From assembly GCA_964424585.1 (NCBI GenBank), contig CAYRJD010000035.1:1-12273 (forward strand): a stretch of DNA of 12,273 nt. The letters run 5' to 3'. The translations under genes were made by a program, and so were the position numbers. Under the pieces are notes generated by a model. That model saw only the letters and a program-made list of their open reading frames with translations. It made no database searches and had not been told where the DNA came from. Positions 1 to 7,241 of this stretch are shown here, piece after piece (the first letter of the stretch is position 1; each line of letters opens with the position of its first letter). Origin of the DNA: CAYRJD01 sp964424585 (GTDB lineage: Bacteria; Actinomycetota; Acidimicrobiia; Acidimicrobiales; Poriferisodalaceae).

Positions 1-1
1 C

Positions 2-1765
2 ACGACCCAGCCCGGGCCGTCCGGCACCACCACGACGATGCTCGGGCAGCCTGGCGCGACGTCGACAACGACCTCGACTACCGAGCCGGCTGGCAGCGCC
101 GACGCCGAGCCGATGCCTGAGCTGCCCGACACCGCGTTCACCCAAATCTCCGCCGGCAACGAGCACTCCTGCGCGCTCACACGCGCCGGGTCGGTGCGCT
201 GCTGGGGCAATGACGACGACGACCAAACGTCACCGCCGACGCTGGCAGCAGGCGAAACGTTCACCGAAGTATCGGCTGGCGGCGAGCACACCTGCGCGCT
301 GAAAAACGACGGCACGGTCGCGTGCTGGGGCGACAACGGCAGCGGCCCGAACCCCGACGGCCGGGCCACCCCGCCAGACGGCTCGTTCACCCACGTCTCC
401 GCCGGCGCCTTCCACACCTGCGGCGTCAACGCCGACGGCACGGTGGCGTGCTGGGGCTTCAACGGCAACGACCAAACCGACGCGCCGTCCGGATCGTTCG
501 CCCAAGTGACGGCCGGCAACTCACACACCTGCGGCATCAAAACCGACGGCACCGTCGCCTGCTGGGGCAACAACGGCGGCGGACGCGCCACACCGCCGCA
601 AGGCGCGACGTTCACCCAAATATCCGCCAGCGGCTCACACACCTGCGGCATCAAAACCGACCAGACCGTCGCCTGCTGGGGCGCAAACGCCGACGGCCAA
701 GCCACCGTGCCCGCCGCGGCGCAAGACGCGACGTTCACCCAAATCTCCGCCGGCGGCACGCACACCTGCGGCACCCAAACCGACGGCAGCATCGCATGCT
801 GGGGCAACAACGACGACCAGCAAGCGACACCGCCAACGCTGGAAACAGGCCAGTCGTTCACTCAAGTCTCCGCCGGCGGCACGCACACCTGCGGCGTCAA
901 GACCGACGGGTTAATGGCGTGCTGGGGTAGCGACGACGACGAGCGATTGTCGCCGCCAGCGTTGTTCACGCAGGTGTCGGCTGGCGCATCGCACTCGTGT
1001 GGCTTGAAGGCCGACGGGTCGGTGGCGTGCTGGGGCGCAAACAACCACGGGCAGGCCACGCCGCCAGCGGGTTCGTCGTTCACGCAGGTGTCCGCTGGGC
1101 GCTCGCACTCGTGTGGCCTCAAGGCCGATGGTTCGGTGGAATGCTGGGGTGACAACCGCAGGGGTCAAGCGTCGCCGCCGACGCTCGAGCCGGGCGCGAC
1201 GTTCACTCAGGTGTCGGCTGGGCAGGCCCACTCGTGCGGCGTCAAGACCGATGGGTCGGTCGTGTGCTGGGGCACTGACGACTTCGGGCAGGCATCTCCA
1301 CCATCGGAGTCGTTTACATCGGTGTCGGTTGGCCTTGGGCATTCGTGTGGGCTGAAGACTGACGGCACCGCCGTGTGCTGGGGCCTTGACGGCGACGGGC
1401 AGTCGACGCCGCCGGGCGAGTCGTTTACCCAGGTGGGGGTTGGTAGCGAGCACTCGTGCGGCGTGAAAGTCGACGGCGCGGTGGCTTGCTGGGGTTACAA
1501 CGGCAGCGGTCAAGCGTCGCCGCCGACGCTCGAGCCGGGTGAGTTGTTCGCGCAAGTGTCGGGTGGGTTCTCACATTCCTGCGGCGTCAAGACCGACGGC
1601 ACCGTCGCGTGCTGGGGCCGAGACACCCTCGGAGAGTCATCGCCACCAGTCAGTGCGTCATTCAAGCAAGTGGCGGTTGGCACGTCGTATTCGTGTAGCG
1701 TGAAGACCGACGGCACGGTCGCCTGCTGGGGCGCAAACAGCGAGGGGCAGTCGACGCCTCCCTAG
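2..1765 (+). CDS. Secreted RCC1-repeat (beta-propeller) protein, 5' truncated by window edge
   Basis: The reading frame is open to the left edge, so the true start and signal sequence lie outside the window. The ATG at 38 falls inside a Thr/Gly/Pro-rich linker and is probably not the start. After this low-complexity linker (to about base 136) come 14 tandem repeats of about 38 residues, with the pattern FTQVSAG..H[ST]CG.K.DG.VACWG.N..GQ..PP. This matches the short bacterial RCC1 repeat, which forms blades of a beta-propeller. Each repeat has two cysteines, in H[ST]CG and CWG, which suggests one disulfide per blade and an extracytoplasmic location. The protein stops directly after repeat 14 with no C-terminal anchor or extra domain. 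Function is unknown; adhesion or ligand binding is only a guess. The family call is secure, the role is not. Confidence 0.9.
   Translation, partial: TTQPGPSGTTTTMLGQPGATSTTTSTTEPAGSADAEPMPELPDTAFTQISAGNEHSCALTRAGSVRCWGNDDDDQTSPPTLAAGETFTEVSAGGEHTCALKNDGTVACWGDNGSGPNPDGRATPPDGSFTHVSAGAFHTCGVNADGTVACWGFNGNDQTDAPSGSFAQVTAGNSHTCGIKTDGTVACWGNNGGGRATPPQGATFTQISASGSHTCGIKTDQTVACWGANADGQATVPAAAQDATFTQISAGGTHTCGTQTDGSIACWGNNDDQQATPPTLETGQSFTQVSAGGTHTCGVKTDGLMACWGSDDDERLSPPALFTQVSAGASHSCGLKADGSVACWGANNHGQATPPAGSSFTQVSAGRSHSCGLKADGSVECWGDNRRGQASPPTLEPGATFTQVSAGQAHSCGVKTDGSVVCWGTDDFGQASPPSESFTSVSVGLGHSCGLKTDGTAVCWGLDGDGQSTPPGESFTQVGVGSEHSCGVKVDGAVACWGYNGSGQASPPTLEPGELFAQVSGGFSHSCGVKTDGTVACWGRDTLGESSPPVSASFKQVAVGTSYSCSVKTDGTVACWGANSEGQSTPP
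137..1762 (+). repeat. Fourteen tandem RCC1-type repeats (7 + 7)
   Basis: Fourteen CWG-containing units run without interruption. Units 1-7 span 137-964 and units 8-14 span 965-1762, nearly equal blocks of 828 and 798 bases. Units 2-7 have HTC while units 8-14 have HSC or YSC. Units 1-7 write the first cysteine as TGC only, while units 8, 9, 11 and 14 use TGT. The FTQxSAG segment changes from CAA/TCC/GCC/GGC-rich codons to CAG/GTG/TCG/GCT/GGG-rich codons near 900-965. An exact 32-base match occurs at 1163-1194 and 1508-1539, linking units 9 and 12. Confidence 0.9.
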
Positions 1766-1918
1766 CCCAACACCGCAGCCAGTCGTCGCCGCCCGACCTC
1801 TGGTAGTCGTCGGGAACTTGCGTCGCACTAGCCACACGGCCCGTCGCTCGCAGCAAAGAGCCAGCCACGTGCGCAAGGTGGGTGCCCAGCTCGTCGCTCG
1901 CGAGCCCGCCCGCGCGTG

Positions 1919-1956
1919 TAGAGCATGGTTATCGAATGATGTAAAGCATGGTTGAC
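1919..1956 (+). promoter_or_regulatory. Two tandem GCATGGTT operator-like motifs upstream of the iron-transporter lipoprotein
   Basis: The octamer GCATGGTT occurs at 1923-1930 and 1946-1953, 23 bases apart and in the same orientation. The shared context is T[AT][AG][AG]GCATGGTT[AG][AT]C. The second copy overlaps the predicted -35 TTGACA at 1952-1957. A third copy lies in the promoter of the partner ATPase gene at 5826-5833. A metal-responsive repressor site is the simplest reading, but the regulator is not in the window. The rest of the 1766-1986 gap shows no gene; it has only a short GCTCGCGAGC palindrome at 1896-1905 with no T-run. Confidence 0.55.
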
Positions 1957-1986
1957 ATTGTGCGCTAAGCGCCGTAACCTCCGTTC
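1952..1986 (+). promoter_or_regulatory. Predicted promoter for the substrate-binding protein, leaderless
   Basis: A perfect -35 TTGACA (1952-1957) is followed after 17 bases by TAACCT (1975-1980), which fits the actinobacterial TANNNT -10 pattern. The GTG start at 1987 lies six bases after the -10, where transcription itself should begin. No Shine-Dalgarno sequence is present, so the mRNA is likely leaderless. Confidence 0.55.
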
Positions 1987-3066
1987 GTGTCTCGCCCGTG
2001 GCTGCTAGCGGTCTTCGTCTCGCTCGCCGCGGCGTGCGGCGTCAGCGTCGGGCCCGTCTCCGACCTCGACGGCGTCGCCGCGACCATCTACGCGGGGCGC
2101 TGCTCCGAATCAAGCGAGGTGTCCAACGGCGACCCGCTCGTCGTCTACTCGGGCCGGTCAGAAGACCTCATCGGCCCCGTCTACGAAGCCTTCGCGTGCG
2201 AGACCGGCACAGCCGTCTCGGTGCGCTGGGGCGCCAGCACCGACCTCGCGCTGCTGCTGGCGGAAGAGCGCGACCGCACCGACGCCGACGTCTACGTGAG
2301 CCGCTCGCCCGGGCCGACCGGGTTCCTCGACGAAGCGGGTTTGCTCGCCGCGCTTGACGCCGACGTGCTGGGCTTGGTCGACGACGCGCATCGCGGCGTC
2401 AACGAAACGTGGGTGGGGCTCACCGGCCGGCAGCGAGTGATGGTGTTCAACCTCGACGCCGTGGTGCCAGCCGAGCTGCCGGCGTCGGTGTTCGAGCTGA
2501 CCGGCGAGACGTGGCGTGGGCGGGTGGCGATACCCGCGACCAACGGGTCGTTCGTCGACTGGTTCACCATCTTTCGCGCCCGCTACGGCGACGACCGCGC
2601 CGTGGGCTGGCTCGAAGACATGGTCGCGAACGACGCTCGCTACTACTCCGGCAACCGAGGCATCGTCGAAGCCGTCGGCCGCGGCGAGATCGACGCGGGG
2701 CTCGTCAACCACTACTACAACTTTCAAGAGGCTGCCGCGCGCGGCCCGTCGCACCGCGCGGCCAACCACGTGTTCGGCAGCGGTGACATCGGCTCGGTGG
2801 TGATCATTCCCGCCGCCGCGGTCACCGTCGCGAGCGACAACCAAGCTGCCGCCAACGCGCTCGTCGCCTACCTGCTGTCTGAGCCCGTCCAGCGCTACTT
2901 CACCGACACCACGTATGAGTACCCGCTCGCCGCAGGCGTCACGCCGAACGACGCGCTTGAGCCGCTCGTCGGGCTCGGCACCGGCGCGGTGGCCTACGAC
3001 GCGCTCGGCCGCGACTTCGGCGAGACGCTGCGCCTCATCGAAGCGACCGGCATCCAAAATCAGTGA
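1987..3066 (+). CDS. Iron(III) ABC transporter substrate-binding lipoprotein (FbpA/FutA type)
   Basis: Predicted extracytoplasmic receptor that binds ferric iron and delivers it to the permease encoded next. The N-terminus is a short signal peptide ending in LAAAC, with Cys17 as the likely lipidated residue. The mature part begins its fold at VVYSGRSE (Tyr54). It contains the family segments RVAIPATNGSF, IVEAVGRGEIDAGLVNHYYN and a C-terminal AAANALVAYLLSEPVQRYF helix region. The adjacent tyrosines Tyr243-Tyr244 in NHYYN correspond to the Tyr pair that ligates iron in FbpA/FutA proteins. Length (359 aa) is normal for the family. The GTG start at 1987 gives a complete lipoprotein signal and sits six bases after a -10 element. 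The stop overlaps the permease start as GTGA (3063-3066), so the two genes are translationally coupled. Specificity for Fe3+ rather than another metal is inferred from family motifs. Confidence 0.9.
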   Translation: MSRPWLLAVFVSLAAACGVSVGPVSDLDGVAATIYAGRCSESSEVSNGDPLVVYSGRSEDLIGPVYEAFACETGTAVSVRWGASTDLALLLAEERDRTDADVYVSRSPGPTGFLDEAGLLAALDADVLGLVDDAHRGVNETWVGLTGRQRVMVFNLDAVVPAELPASVFELTGETWRGRVAIPATNGSFVDWFTIFRARYGDDRAVGWLEDMVANDARYYSGNRGIVEAVGRGEIDAGLVNHYYNFQEAAARGPSHRAANHVFGSGDIGSVVIIPAAAVTVASDNQAAANALVAYLLSEPVQRYFTDTTYEYPLAAGVTPNDALEPLVGLGTGAVAYDALGRDFGETLRLIEATGIQNQ

Positions 3067-4694
3067 ACGCCCGCGACGTGGCGAGCGAGACGAGAGGCGC
3101 GCCGCGCGCCCGCTGGGGTCTGCGGTCGTTGGGGCTGGTGCTCGCGGTCGGCTTCGCGTTTCCCGCGCTCTATCTGCTGTGGCGCACCTTCGCGGCTGGC
3201 GGCGAGCCGCTGGCCGAGCTGCTTTCGGTGCGCACGCTTCGTCCGCTAGCGCGAACCTTGCGGCTGGCGGTCGCGGTGTCCGCGTCGACGGCGGTGCTGG
3301 GTGTGTCGCTCGCCTGGCTGACGGTGCGCACCGACCTGCCGCTGCGCCGCGTCGTCGCGGGGGTCGTGGTGGTGCCGCTGGTGTTTCCCACGTTCATCGG
3401 CGCGGCTGCGTTCATCCGCACGCTCAACCCGGGCGGGCTCGCCGCCAACCTGCTCGACGACCTCGGCGTGAGCTTCACCGTCCACCTGCGAGGCTTCGTC
3501 GGCGCGTGGCTGGTGCTGACGCTGTTCACCTACCCCTACGTCTACCTGACGACCGCGGCGCGCCTGCGAGCTATCCCCACCTCAACCGAAGAACAGGCGC
3601 GGGTGCTGGGCGACCGGCTGCCGACGGTGTTCGTGCGCGTGGTGCTGCCGCAGATCGCGGGCTCGATCAGCGCGGGAACGCTGCTCGTGTTTCTCTACGC
3701 CATCAGCGACTTCGGTGCGGTCCAGCTGATGCGCTACGACACGCTCACCCGCGCCATTCACACGAACTTTCTCACCAACACGCCGCGGGCGTTCGCGCTC
3801 AGCGCCGTCTTGCTGCTGCTGGCGGCGGCGGTCGTCGGCGCCGAGCGCTGGGTGAGCGCCCGCGTGCCGGTCACGCCCGCCCTGGTCGCGGCCCGCCAGA
3901 GCCGCTACGCGCTCGGCCGATGGCGTTGGTGGGCGTTCGGCTTCGTGCTGGCCGTCATCGTCGGGGCGGTGGTTGCGCCGGTGGCGTCGCTGGTCGACTG
4001 GGCGGCAGACGGAGTGCTGCGAGGCCAGCGGCTCAGTCGCGCGCTAACCATCGACGCGCCCGAGGTCGTATCGACCGCGCTGAACACCGTGTGGATCGGC
4101 GTGATCGCCGCGCTGGTCGCCGTGCTGGCCGTGCTGCCGATCGCGCTGCTGGCCGGCCGCTACCGCGACCGTGTCGGCGCAGCAGCGCACGCGATCGTCA
4201 TCGCCACGTTCGCGCTGCCGGGCATCGTGATCGCGCTGGCGTTGCGCTACTGGACGCTGCGCACCGGCGTCGCTGGCGACCTGCTGTACGGCACGATGGC
4301 GCTGCTGGTGTTCGCCTACGTGGTGCGCTTCGGATCGCTCGCGATGGGGGTGACGCTCGTGTCGGTGCGCGGCGTGCCCAGCCGGGCGCGCGACGCGGCG
4401 GCCGTGCTGGGCGCCGGGCGCTGGCGCCGCTTCTGGACCATCGACGTGCCGCAGATGGCGCCGGGCTTGGCGGCGGCGGTCGGCATCGTGGCCCTGTCGG
4501 TCATGAAAGAGCTGCCCATCGCGCTGCTGCTGGCGCCGCTGGGGTTCGTCACGCTGACCGTGCGCATCTTCGGCTCTTTTGAAGAATCGTTCGTCGCCGA
4601 AGCAGGAATCATGGCCCTGGTGCTGGTGGGTCTGTCGGCTGTCCTCAGCTACGCGCTGGTGCTGCGTAAGCCGTCTCGCGCCGTGGGGCTGTAG
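3063..4694 (+). CDS. Iron(III) ABC transporter permease, fused two-domain type (FbpB-like)
   Basis: Integral membrane subunit of the importer, 543 aa, made of two binding-protein-dependent permease (MetI-like) domains in one chain, as in FbpB/AfuB/ThiP-type permeases. Many hydrophobic helices are visible, the first at about residues 22-41. Each half has a cytoplasmic EAA-type loop that docks the ATPase: EEQARVLGDR from about residue 176, and RDAAAVLGAGRWRRF from about residue 442. Each is followed by a ...LPQI/VPQM...G segment. The GTG start overlaps the upstream stop by four bases. The 3' end overlaps the oppositely directed ATPase gene by 50 bp (4645-4694). A fused permease can serve as both membrane halves, so no second permease gene is needed. 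Confidence 0.92.
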   Translation: MNARDVASETRGAPRARWGLRSLGLVLAVGFAFPALYLLWRTFAAGGEPLAELLSVRTLRPLARTLRLAVAVSASTAVLGVSLAWLTVRTDLPLRRVVAGVVVVPLVFPTFIGAAAFIRTLNPGGLAANLLDDLGVSFTVHLRGFVGAWLVLTLFTYPYVYLTTAARLRAIPTSTEEQARVLGDRLPTVFVRVVLPQIAGSISAGTLLVFLYAISDFGAVQLMRYDTLTRAIHTNFLTNTPRAFALSAVLLLLAAAVVGAERWVSARVPVTPALVAARQSRYALGRWRWWAFGFVLAVIVGAVVAPVASLVDWAADGVLRGQRLSRALTIDAPEVVSTALNTVWIGVIAALVAVLAVLPIALLAGRYRDRVGAAAHAIVIATFALPGIVIALALRYWTLRTGVAGDLLYGTMALLVFAYVVRFGSLAMGVTLVSVRGVPSRARDAAAVLGAGRWRRFWTIDVPQMAPGLAAAVGIVALSVMKELPIALLLAPLGFVTLTVRIFGSFEESFVAEAGIMALVLVGLSAVLSYALVLRKPSRAVGL

Positions 4695-5775
4695 CGGCAC
4701 CGTTGCTCGCGGCTTCGCCGTTGCGGGCGAACGCCACCGCTGCGGGTGCCACGAACTTGACGCCCACCTGCTCGCCGCGCCGCAGCGGCACGTCGGGTTC
4801 GCACCGCACCTTGAGGTGGTCGTCGCCGACCCGCACCTCGACCATCGCGTCGTGCCCGTAGTACTCGATGAGCGCGACGTCGCCGATGGCACCCTGTCCG
4901 TCGACGCTGGCACCGTTGACGCTGGCGCAGCTCACCAGCCCCAGCTGCTCGGGCCTGATCAGCACGTTCACCGCGCCGTGGCTCGGCTCGCGCAGCCGCA
5001 GCCGTCCGAGCGGCGAGGTGACGGTGTCGCCGTTGGCGGTGCCAGCCAGCCACGACGACGTGCCCACGAAGTCGGCGACGAACGCATCTACCGGCAGCGT
5101 GTAGAGGCCGCTGGGCGAGTCGAACTGCGCGAGCGTGCCGTCGCGCATCACGCCCACCCGGTCGCCCATCACGAACGCTTCGGCTTGGTCGTGCGTCACG
5201 ACGATGACGGTGATGGCGAGGTCTGCGAGCAGCCGGCGAACCTCGGTGCGCACGCTGTCGCGCATCGTCGCGTCGAGGTTGGAGAACGGCTCATCGAGCA
5301 GCAGCACGTCTGGCCGTGGGGCGAGCGCCCGAGCCAGCGCCACTCGCTGCTGCTGTCCGCCCGACAGGGTGGCGGGCATCCGCTTGGCCATTCCGCCGAG
5401 TCCGACCATGTCGAGCGCGCTCTTGACTGCTTCCTTCACGGTCGAGCGGGCGCGCTGCGCGCGTCCCAACCCGTAGGCGACGTTGCGTCCGACGTTCAGG
5501 TGACTGAACAGCGCCCAGTCTTGAAACACCATGCCGACCCGCCGCTGCTCGGGTGGAACGAACAGACCTCGTGCGGCGACCGCTCGGTCGCCGATGGTGA
5601 TGCGCCCCGACGTGGGCCGTTCGAGCCCGGCCAGCAGTCGCAGCAGCGTCGTCTTGCCGCAGCCGCTCGGCCCCAAGATGGCCACCGACTCACCCGACGC
5701 GACCTCGAACGACAAGCCCGCCAGCGTGGGCTCGGCGCCGTAGCCGAACGTCAGGTCTCGAACGTCGATGTGCAC
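4645..5775 (-). CDS. Iron(III) ABC transporter ATP-binding protein (FbpC/PotA-like)
   Basis: Cytoplasmic ATPase that would energise the importer. All ABC motifs are intact: Walker A GPSGCGKT (residues 35-42), Q-loop Gln85 in FQDWALF, signature LSGGQ (137-141), Walker B VLLLDE (157-162), D-loop around SNLD and switch His195 in VTHD. The C-terminal 130 or so residues form a TOBE-like regulatory region (LIRPEQLGL...) and end in an Ala-rich tail. Start is GTG at 5775, preceded by AGGAG with an 11-base spacer. The gene is not in the same operon as its presumed partners: it runs towards them and overlaps the permease by 50 bp. The shared promoter motif supports a common function. Confidence 0.93.
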   Translation of the reverse strand: MHIDVRDLTFGYGAEPTLAGLSFEVASGESVAILGPSGCGKTTLLRLLAGLERPTSGRITIGDRAVAARGLFVPPEQRRVGMVFQDWALFSHLNVGRNVAYGLGRAQRARSTVKEAVKSALDMVGLGGMAKRMPATLSGGQQQRVALARALAPRPDVLLLDEPFSNLDATMRDSVRTEVRRLLADLAITVIVVTHDQAEAFVMGDRVGVMRDGTLAQFDSPSGLYTLPVDAFVADFVGTSSWLAGTANGDTVTSPLGRLRLREPSHGAVNVLIRPEQLGLVSCASVNGASVDGQGAIGDVALIEYYGHDAMVEVRVGDDHLKVRCEPDVPLRRGEQVGVKFVAPAAVAFARNGEAASNGAATAPRRETAYAAPARS

Positions 5776-5818
5776 GGCTGTGGCTGCTCCTAGCGTCGGT
5801 TACTGCGCTTGTCACAAC

Positions 5819-5846
5819 ATCTTAGGCATGGTTAACAACCAATCAA
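5819..5846 (-). promoter_or_regulatory. Predicted ATPase promoter with GCATGGTT motif in its spacer
   Basis: On the minus strand TTGATT (5846-5841) and TAAGAT (5824-5819) are 16 bases apart and make a plausible -35/-10 pair. Plus-strand GCATGGTTAAC at 5826-5836 fills the spacer, where a bound protein would block RNA polymerase. The flanking TTAGG gives a weak inverted repeat TTAGG-CATG-GTTAA. A leader of about 36 bases then reaches the AGGAG ribosome site and the GTG start. Confidence 0.5.
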
Positions 5847-5905
5847 AACCACAGTTACCTCAAACGGCCCGCACGTCGCGTCCTGTTTGGGGCTAGAACG
5901 ACCCA

Positions 5906-6106
5906 ATGCCGATTGACCCTCAACGTGAAGCGTGGAAGCCAACCATGAGCTGGGAGCACGCGCTCGATGAGATCGCCTACATCCGTGGCCTCGCAGCCGA
6001 GATGGGCGGCCCCGAGCGAGCTAAGCGAGTGCGTGACATCACGTCATCGTCTCCTCAACGGCACCGCCGCCGGGACCGCGTGACCAGTCGAGGCGCGAGG
6101 GGTTGA
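5906..6106 (+). pseudogene. N-terminal remnant of an acyl-CoA carboxylase carboxyltransferase (beta) subunit
   Basis: This 66-codon frame reads WKP....ALDEIAYIRGLAAEMGGPER. It resembles the extreme N-terminus of propionyl/acetyl-CoA carboxylase beta chains, which usually read DEI..RR.LA..MGG.E..ARQH..GKLT.RERI. After GGPERAKRVRD the similarity ends, and the frame becomes Arg/Ser-rich and stops. Intact carboxyltransferases exceed 500 residues, so at most the first 30-35 residues remain. The next gene's promoter begins at the very end of this frame (TTGACA at 6103). The fragment may be a deletion scar. A later start at 5945 (MSWEHALDE) is possible. A genuine short protein cannot be excluded. 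Confidence 0.5.
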
Positions 6107-6141
6107 CAACACACTCACGATGTGATAAGTATTTCATCACA
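6103..6141 (+). promoter_or_regulatory. Predicted promoter with TGTGAT/ATCACA inverted repeat
   Basis: A perfect TTGACA (-35) at 6103-6108 is followed after 17 bases by TAAGTA (6126-6131), a weak -10. A 6-bp inverted repeat, TGTGAT (6121-6126) and ATCACA (6136-6141), with nine bases between the arms, straddles the -10 region and looks like an operator. The spacing is longer than the six bases of a CRP site, so no regulator family is assigned. Downstream GGAGGT (6151-6156) is an excellent ribosome site for the ATG at 6163. Confidence 0.5.
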
Positions 6142-6162
6142 CACCAATATGGAGGTGTTGTC

Positions 6163-6495
6163 ATGAGACAGAACCGGTCTTGGTTCGCTCGGTCGCGCAG
6201 GTTCACGGCAGGTGGGCTTGCGGCGTTGCTGCTAGCGGCGCTGACCCTGCCCGCCGCCTCGCCCACCGAGGCGCAAGTCTGGAGTTCTTGCGAATACTTG
6301 GCTTACCGATCTCCGACGTACGCCGCTACGTACGACGTCGGGTGGTGCGACGAGATTGGCGTGAGCGCTAGGTTTTTCGACCCGATGGTCGGTGGCTTCG
6401 TGTGGACTGGAATGCGACGCAGTACGAGCGACGAGGTTCGCATCTACGCCTGGAACATCGTGAACAGCAGACACGCTGGCTATCGCTGGAGCTAG
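6163..6495 (+). CDS. Small secreted protein of unknown function, 110 aa
   Basis: Not a family I recognise. The chosen ATG has GGAGGT exactly six bases upstream, which overrules an in-frame TTG at 6103 that overlaps the promoter. The protein opens with a basic n-region (RQNRSWFARSRR), a hydrophobic stretch (about 16-30) and a likely signal peptidase site after SPTEA (residue 37). The mature part is about 73 residues, rich in Tyr, Trp and Arg, with exactly two cysteines (Cys43 and Cys62), which could form one disulfide. There is no transmembrane segment after the signal. A lipoprotein gene follows 27 bases downstream on the same strand, so the two may be co-transcribed. Secretion is well supported; function is unknown. 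Confidence 0.75.
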   Translation: MRQNRSWFARSRRFTAGGLAALLLAALTLPAASPTEAQVWSSCEYLAYRSPTYAATYDVGWCDEIGVSARFFDPMVGGFVWTGMRRSTSDEVRIYAWNIVNSRHAGYRWS

Positions 6496-6522
6496 GCAAC
6501 CGACGCTAAGGACTGAGGCACG

Positions 6523-7227
6523 ATGAGGCGTAGCGTCGCGGGCGGAGCGATCTTGGCTGCTGCGCTGTTCGCTGCGGCGTGCGGGTCGCCCGCAGAGCAG
6601 GGTGAGTTCTCTGGGCCAGCTGCCGTCTCCGCAGACAGCGTCAGCGTGCCGCCCGCGTCGTCCGCGCCGACTGCTTCGACAGCCCAGCCAACCATTGGGG
6701 GAGCCGCTCTCGGTGGCCTGCCTTCGGTCTCGGAGTGCGACGCGGACGGCAACTGCGAGCAAGTTGCGGTTGAAACCGACGTGCCGGACGACGTGTGGGC
6801 CGCGGCGATGGCACAGCAGCAGGCGTACCTCGAAGACGAGGTGCTGACGGAGGGCGAGTACGAGGCTGCGTTCACCGCCTTCGTGAACTGCGCCAACGAA
6901 GGTGGCGGCACGGTCGAGCGTCGCGGCGTTGATCCGGTTTCAGGGCTGATCAGCTACGTCATCTACGACGAGGGCTACGAGGTCGCGGATCAGTGCTACT
7001 GGATGCACTTTGACCTGGTTGATGGTTGGTTCCAACGGACGAATCCGGCTGTGCGAGAACGTGATGCCCGTACTGCGCGTGACAACTGGACGAACTCGGT
7101 GGTGCCGTGCTTGGAGCGCTTCGGTGTAGACGTGCCTGACCACCTCGACGGCAACGATGACAGCGGCGAACTTGGCCCGTTCTATCGCCGCTACGTCGAA
7201 CTCCTGCAGGCAGGCAGCTGCGAGTAG
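6523..7227 (+). CDS. Predicted lipoprotein of unknown function with six cysteines
   Basis: The N-terminus is a lipoprotein signal: basic MRRS, a hydrophobic Ala/Leu core and FAAACGS with Cys20 as the lipidation site. A Ser/Ala/Pro/Thr-rich linker runs to about residue 65, as expected for a surface-tethered protein. The folded part is acidic and has six cysteines (72, 78, 123, 158, 196, 233), enough for three disulfides, and several aromatic residues (DQCYWMHFD, DGWFQR). Its segment AFTAFVNCANEGG resembles uncharacterised actinobacterial lipoproteins, but I cannot name a family. A weak AAGGA site (6508-6512) precedes the ATG. The stop is 14 bases before the HpaH-type hydratase start, so read-through transcription is likely, although a functional link is not evident. 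Confidence 0.8.
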   Translation: MRRSVAGGAILAAALFAAACGSPAEQGEFSGPAAVSADSVSVPPASSAPTASTAQPTIGGAALGGLPSVSECDADGNCEQVAVETDVPDDVWAAAMAQQQAYLEDEVLTEGEYEAAFTAFVNCANEGGGTVERRGVDPVSGLISYVIYDEGYEVADQCYWMHFDLVDGWFQRTNPAVRERDARTARDNWTNSVVPCLERFGVDVPDHLDGNDDSGELGPFYRRYVELLQAGSCE

Positions 7228-7241
7228 GCGAGACTGGCGCG

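Noticed and set aside
322..930. Long plus-strand Arg/His-rich frame (202 codons) and the similar minus-strand frame at 911-1555
   Set aside because: Both are out-of-frame readings of the repetitive RCC1 array. GC-rich tandem repeats keep alternative frames open, and their products have no fold-like composition.
1896..1905. Palindrome GCTCGCGAGC as a terminator for the RCC1 gene
   Set aside because: No loop and no following T-run; a ten-base palindrome is expected by chance in such GC-rich sequence.
2158..3057. Minus-strand 299-codon frame opposite the substrate-binding protein
   Set aside because: The plus-strand frame has a lipoprotein signal and clear family motifs. The opposite frame has biased Val/Arg/Asp composition and no motif.
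2915..5793. Plus-strand frames 2915-4582 and 4579-5793
   Set aside because: The first is a +1 shadow of the permease and the second is antisense to the ATPase. Both real genes have complete family motifs.
5822..5840. Full DtxR/IdeR iron box in the ATPase promoter
   Set aside because: By eye 11 of 19 positions fit the IdeR consensus, mostly in the left half and centre. That is too weak to assign the regulator, so only the shared GCATGGTT motif is reported.
6103..6162. TTG at 6103 as start of the small secreted protein
   Set aside because: It lies in the predicted promoter, and the added 20 residues would spoil the signal peptide. The ATG at 6163 has GGAGGT six bases upstream.
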